Both the position numbers and the translations under genes were made by a program. A stretch of 64,000 nt of DNA from Nitriliruptoraceae bacterium (GTDB lineage Bacteria; Actinomycetota; Nitriliruptoria; Nitriliruptorales; Nitriliruptoraceae). Below, one piece after another: positions 61,853 to 64,000 of this stretch; within the stretch, counting starts at the first letter, position 1; each line of letters opens with the position of its first letter. The stretch lies in contig JAGYKW010000001.1 of the NCBI GenBank assembly GCA_018401275.1, positions 423,501-487,500 on the forward strand, in the 5' to 3' direction. The notes beneath the pieces were generated by a model. It ran no database searches, had not been told where the DNA came from, and saw only the letters and a program-made list of their open reading frames with translations.

Positions 61853-63246
61853 GCGGGGCGGACGCTGGTCGGCTGTGGGGCGCGCGCTTCAGCGTGGGTC
61901 CCGAGGAGTCCGCGTGGGCCCTCGGAGTGTCCACACACTTCGACGTGCGCCTGTGGCGTGAGGACCTCGCCGGTTCACGCGCGCACGCGGGGGAGCTCGA
62001 GCGCATCGGTGTGCTGACGGGTGCGGATCGGGCCGCCATCGACGCCGCCCTCGTGCGGTGCGGCGAGCTGTTCGCCAGCGGGACCTTCCCGATGGCCGCG
62101 ACCGACGAGGACCTGCACGGTGCGATCGAGCGTTGGCTCGTCGAGGAGCTCGGCGAGCTCGGGGGACGGCTGCGGGCCGGCCGCTCGCGCAACGATCAGA
62201 TCGTCAGCGACCTCCGGCTGTGGTCGCTCGGTGCGACCGACCGGGTCATCGCAGCGATCGTGGGCCTGCAGGAGGCGCTGCTCGACCAGGCCGAGACGCA
62301 TCTCGACTGGTTGGCACCGGCCTACACCCACCTCCAGCGCGCGCAGCCGGTCGTGCTCGCGCAACCACTGCTCGCCTTCGTGTGGATGCTGCAGCGCGAC
62401 GCCGAGCGCCTGCGTGATGCCCGCGTCCGCATCGATCGCTCGGTGCTCGGCAGCGGTGCGGTCGCGGGTCAGACGCTCGGTCTCGATCCGCAGCGCTACG
62501 CCGATGCGCTCGGCTTCACCACGGTGACCGAGAACAGCATCGACGCCACCGCGTCGCGCGACTTCGTCCTCGAGCTCGCTGCTGCCCTCGCGATCCTCGC
62601 CACGACCCTGTCGCGTCTGGGGGAGGAGCTCGTGCTGTGGAGCACGACGGAGTTCGGCTTCGTGCGGCTGGGGGACGGCTTCTCGACGGGCTCCTCGATG
62701 ATGCCGCAGAAGCGCAACCCCGATGTCGCCGAGCTCGTCCGCGGGAAGACGGGTCGCGTCGTCGGTTCGCTCGTCGCACTGCTGACCACGGTCAAGGGCC
62801 TTCCGCTGGCCTACGACCGCGACCTCCAGGAGGACAAGGAACCACTGTTCGATGCGATCGACACGGTGCTGCTCGCGCTCCCCGCACTCGCGGGAGCGGT
62901 GGCGTCGTGCGTCTTCGATCGTGAGCGCCTCGCGGCCGCCGCCTCCGACGACTTCGCCCTGGCGACCGATGTCGCCGAAGCGCTCGTACTGCTCGGTGTC
63001 CCGTTCCGCGAGGCGCACGAACGCGTCGGGGATCTCGTCCGGGCCGCGGAGGAGCAGGGGACGGGACTCGCTGGCCTACCGGCTTCGCGCGTGGCCGCCG
63101 CACACGGCGATCTCGTCGAGCGCTGGAGCGAACTGCTCGACCCGGCTGCAGCGGTCGCACGCCGTGACGGTCAGGGCGGGACGGCCGTCGCGGCCGTGCG
63201 GGTGCAGTTGTCCCGTGCGCGTGCTGCGGTCGCTACACTCCTCTGA
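61849..63246 (+). CDS. argH: Argininosuccinate lyase
   Basis: Last step to arginine and fumarate, 465 residues. [11 protein letters not shown] terminus, [24 protein letters not shown] and the catalytic Ser loop [12 protein letters not shown] (281-292). The GTG at 61849 overlaps the argG stop as GTGA. It closes the arginine operon; the rRNA promoter follows 37 bases after the stop and no strong terminator is visible between them. Confidence 0.97.
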   Translation: MSGADAGRLWGARFSVGPEESAWALGVSTHFDVRLWREDLAGSRAHAGELERIGVLTGADRAAIDAALVRCGELFASGTFPMAATDEDLHGAIERWLVEELGELGGRLRAGRSRNDQIVSDLRLWSLGATDRVIAAIVGLQEALLDQAETHLDWLAPAYTHLQRAQPVVLAQPLLAFVWMLQRDAERLRDARVRIDRSVLGSGAVAGQTLGLDPQRYADALGFTTVTENSIDATASRDFVLELAAALAILATTLSRLGEELVLWSTTEFGFVRLGDGFSTGSSMMPQKRNPDVAELVRGKTGRVVGSLVALLTTVKGLPLAYDRDLQEDKEPLFDAIDTVLLALPALAGAVASCVFDRERLAAAASDDFALATDVAEALVLLGVPFREAHERVGDLVRAAEEQGTGLAGLPASRVAAAHGDLVERWSELLDPAAAVARRDGQGGTAVAAVRVQLSRARAAVATLL

Positions 63247-63282
63247 CCGGGTCGTCGTCCGGGACCGTGTCCGCCCCTCGAT

Positions 63283-63311
63283 TTGACGGGGAAGCCAAGG
63301 GTCCGTAGACT
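63283..63311 (+). promoter_or_regulatory. rRNA operon promoter
   Basis: TTGACG (63283-63288), 17-base spacer, TAGACT (63306-63311). The best sigma70-type match in the window, as expected for rrn. It gives a leader of about 370 bases before 16S. Confidence 0.75.
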
Positions 63312-63691
63312 TCCTTCACCGCTCGCGGTTCTGGTCCAGCTCGACCAGCCGGCCTTTCGGTCGCGACCACGGCCCAGCGGTTCGTCGCCTCGACGCGTGA
63401 GCGTCGCAGGACCGAGATCGTGATATCGGAAGCCTTCCGCGCTGCGGACGGAACCCGGTGGAGCTGAGAACGCTCCTTGAGAACTGCACAGGGTGCCAAA
63501 AGCCAGTGACATGGCTCGTCCTCGGACGTGCCATGGCACTAACCCCGTCGGTCGTCGATGCACCTCGGTGCGGCGGCGATCAACGAGTAGTGCAAACGAA
63601 CTCCGTCTTCATGACGGAGGATCGGGCCGATCGAGCCGATCGGTCCGTTCTTCGGTGAATGACGGCGCCATCCTCGGATGGTGTGCATCTT
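63312..63691 (+). promoter_or_regulatory. rRNA leader with boxA-like motif and processing hairpins
   Basis: No gene is seen here. TTGAGAACT (63477-63485) matches the boxA-type antitermination motif of actinobacterial rrn leaders (NusB-S10 site). A strong hairpin CGGGCCGATCG / CGATCGGTCCG (63623-63647, 11 pairs with one G-U) and a small perfect one CCATCC-TC-GGATGG (63668-63681) lie just before 16S. They may belong to the RNase III processing region, whose partner strand would be beyond the window. Confidence 0.6.
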
Positions 63692-64000
63692 TCAACGGAG
63701 AGTTTGATCCTGGCTCAGGACGAACGCTGGCGGCGGGTCTAACACATGCAAGTCGAGGGACGAACCGAGTGCTTGCACTTGGGGAAACCGGCGAACGGGT
63801 GAGTAACACGTGAGGAACCTGCCCTGTACACCGGGATAACTACGGGAAACCGTGGCTAATACCGGATGCTCCACCTTGATCGCATGATCGGGGTGGGAAA
63901 GCTCAGGCGGTACAGGAGGGCCTCGCGGCGTATCAGCTAGTTGGTGGGGTAATGGCCTACCAAGGCTACGACGCGTAGCTGGAGTGAGAGCTCGAACAGC
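63692..64000 (+). rRNA. rrs: 16S ribosomal RNA, 5' end (cut by window end)
   Basis: Begins at TCAACGGAGAGTTTGATCCTGG; AGAGTTTGATCCTGGCTCAG (63699-63718) is the universal 27F site. Further universal landmarks are AACACATGCAAGTCGA, GTGAGTAACACGTG, GGGATAACTACGGGAAACC and GGCTAATACCGGATG. The start at 63692 is set by E. coli numbering. Only the first 309 bases are present. The rRNA genes themselves continue beyond the window. Confidence 0.97.

Noticed and set aside
63458..63874. Small open frames across the rRNA leader and 16S 5' end on both strands
   Set aside because: They lie over the rRNA leader and the conserved 16S sequence and have no binding sites.

Overview
The window is chromosomal DNA of a high-GC (visibly about 70 %) Gram-positive bacterium of the phylum Actinomycetota. 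The gene order supports this. The blocks rarA-alaS-ruvX-mltG-aroE...aroC-aroK-aroB-aroQ-pepP-efp-nusB, pyrR-pyrB-pyrC-carA-carB...pyrF-mihF-gmk-rpoZ-coaBC-metK-priA-def-fmt-rpe-ribD-ribE-ribBA-ribH and infC-rpmI-rplT-TrmH-type methyltransferase-pheS-pheT-argC-J-B-D-F-R-G-H are the blocks known from Mycobacterium and relatives, here laid end to end. A PyrK/PyrD class 1B pair and a pilus gene set between aroE and aroC are not mycobacterial. They suggest a deep-branching class, for example Nitriliruptoria; that placement is inference.

Layout. 1-7470: end of aspS, rarA, a small membrane protein, alaS, ruvX, mltG, aroE. 7593-15346: a type IV pilus/pseudopilus set (pilC, prepilin, prepilin peptidase, two divergent assembly proteins, three minor-pilin-like proteins) inside the shikimate operon. 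15458-21069: aroC, aroK, aroB, aroQ, pepP, efp, nusB. 21099-31798: de novo UMP synthesis under a PyrR-binding mRNA leader, with a nucleotidase-pyrE pair on the minus strand. 32568-40811: mihF, gmk, rpoZ, coaBC, metK, priA, def, fmt, rpe. 40955-46674: riboflavin genes and a HelD-like ATPase. 46728-47890: hisE-hisG on the minus strand. 48036-54457: DUF1844-like gene, infC, rpmI, rplT, an RNA methyltransferase, pheS, pheT. 54458-63246: complete arginine operon behind two ArgR-box-like palindromes. 63247-64000: rRNA promoter and leader, then the 5' end of 16S rRNA.

The genes are very tightly packed. Most neighbours overlap as ATGA or GTGA, so long polycistronic mRNAs with translational coupling are likely. 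Short gaps usually hold a TAnnnT hexamer that looks like a -10 element without a clear -35. Only the rRNA and argC promoters show both boxes. Three genes (rpoZ, infC, the TrmH-family methyltransferase) appear to start at ATC or CTG rather than ATG, GTG or TTG. The most striking regulatory element is the pyr leader: a PyrR-binding hairpin contains the ribosome binding site of an 18-codon leader reading frame whose stop overlaps the pyrR start.
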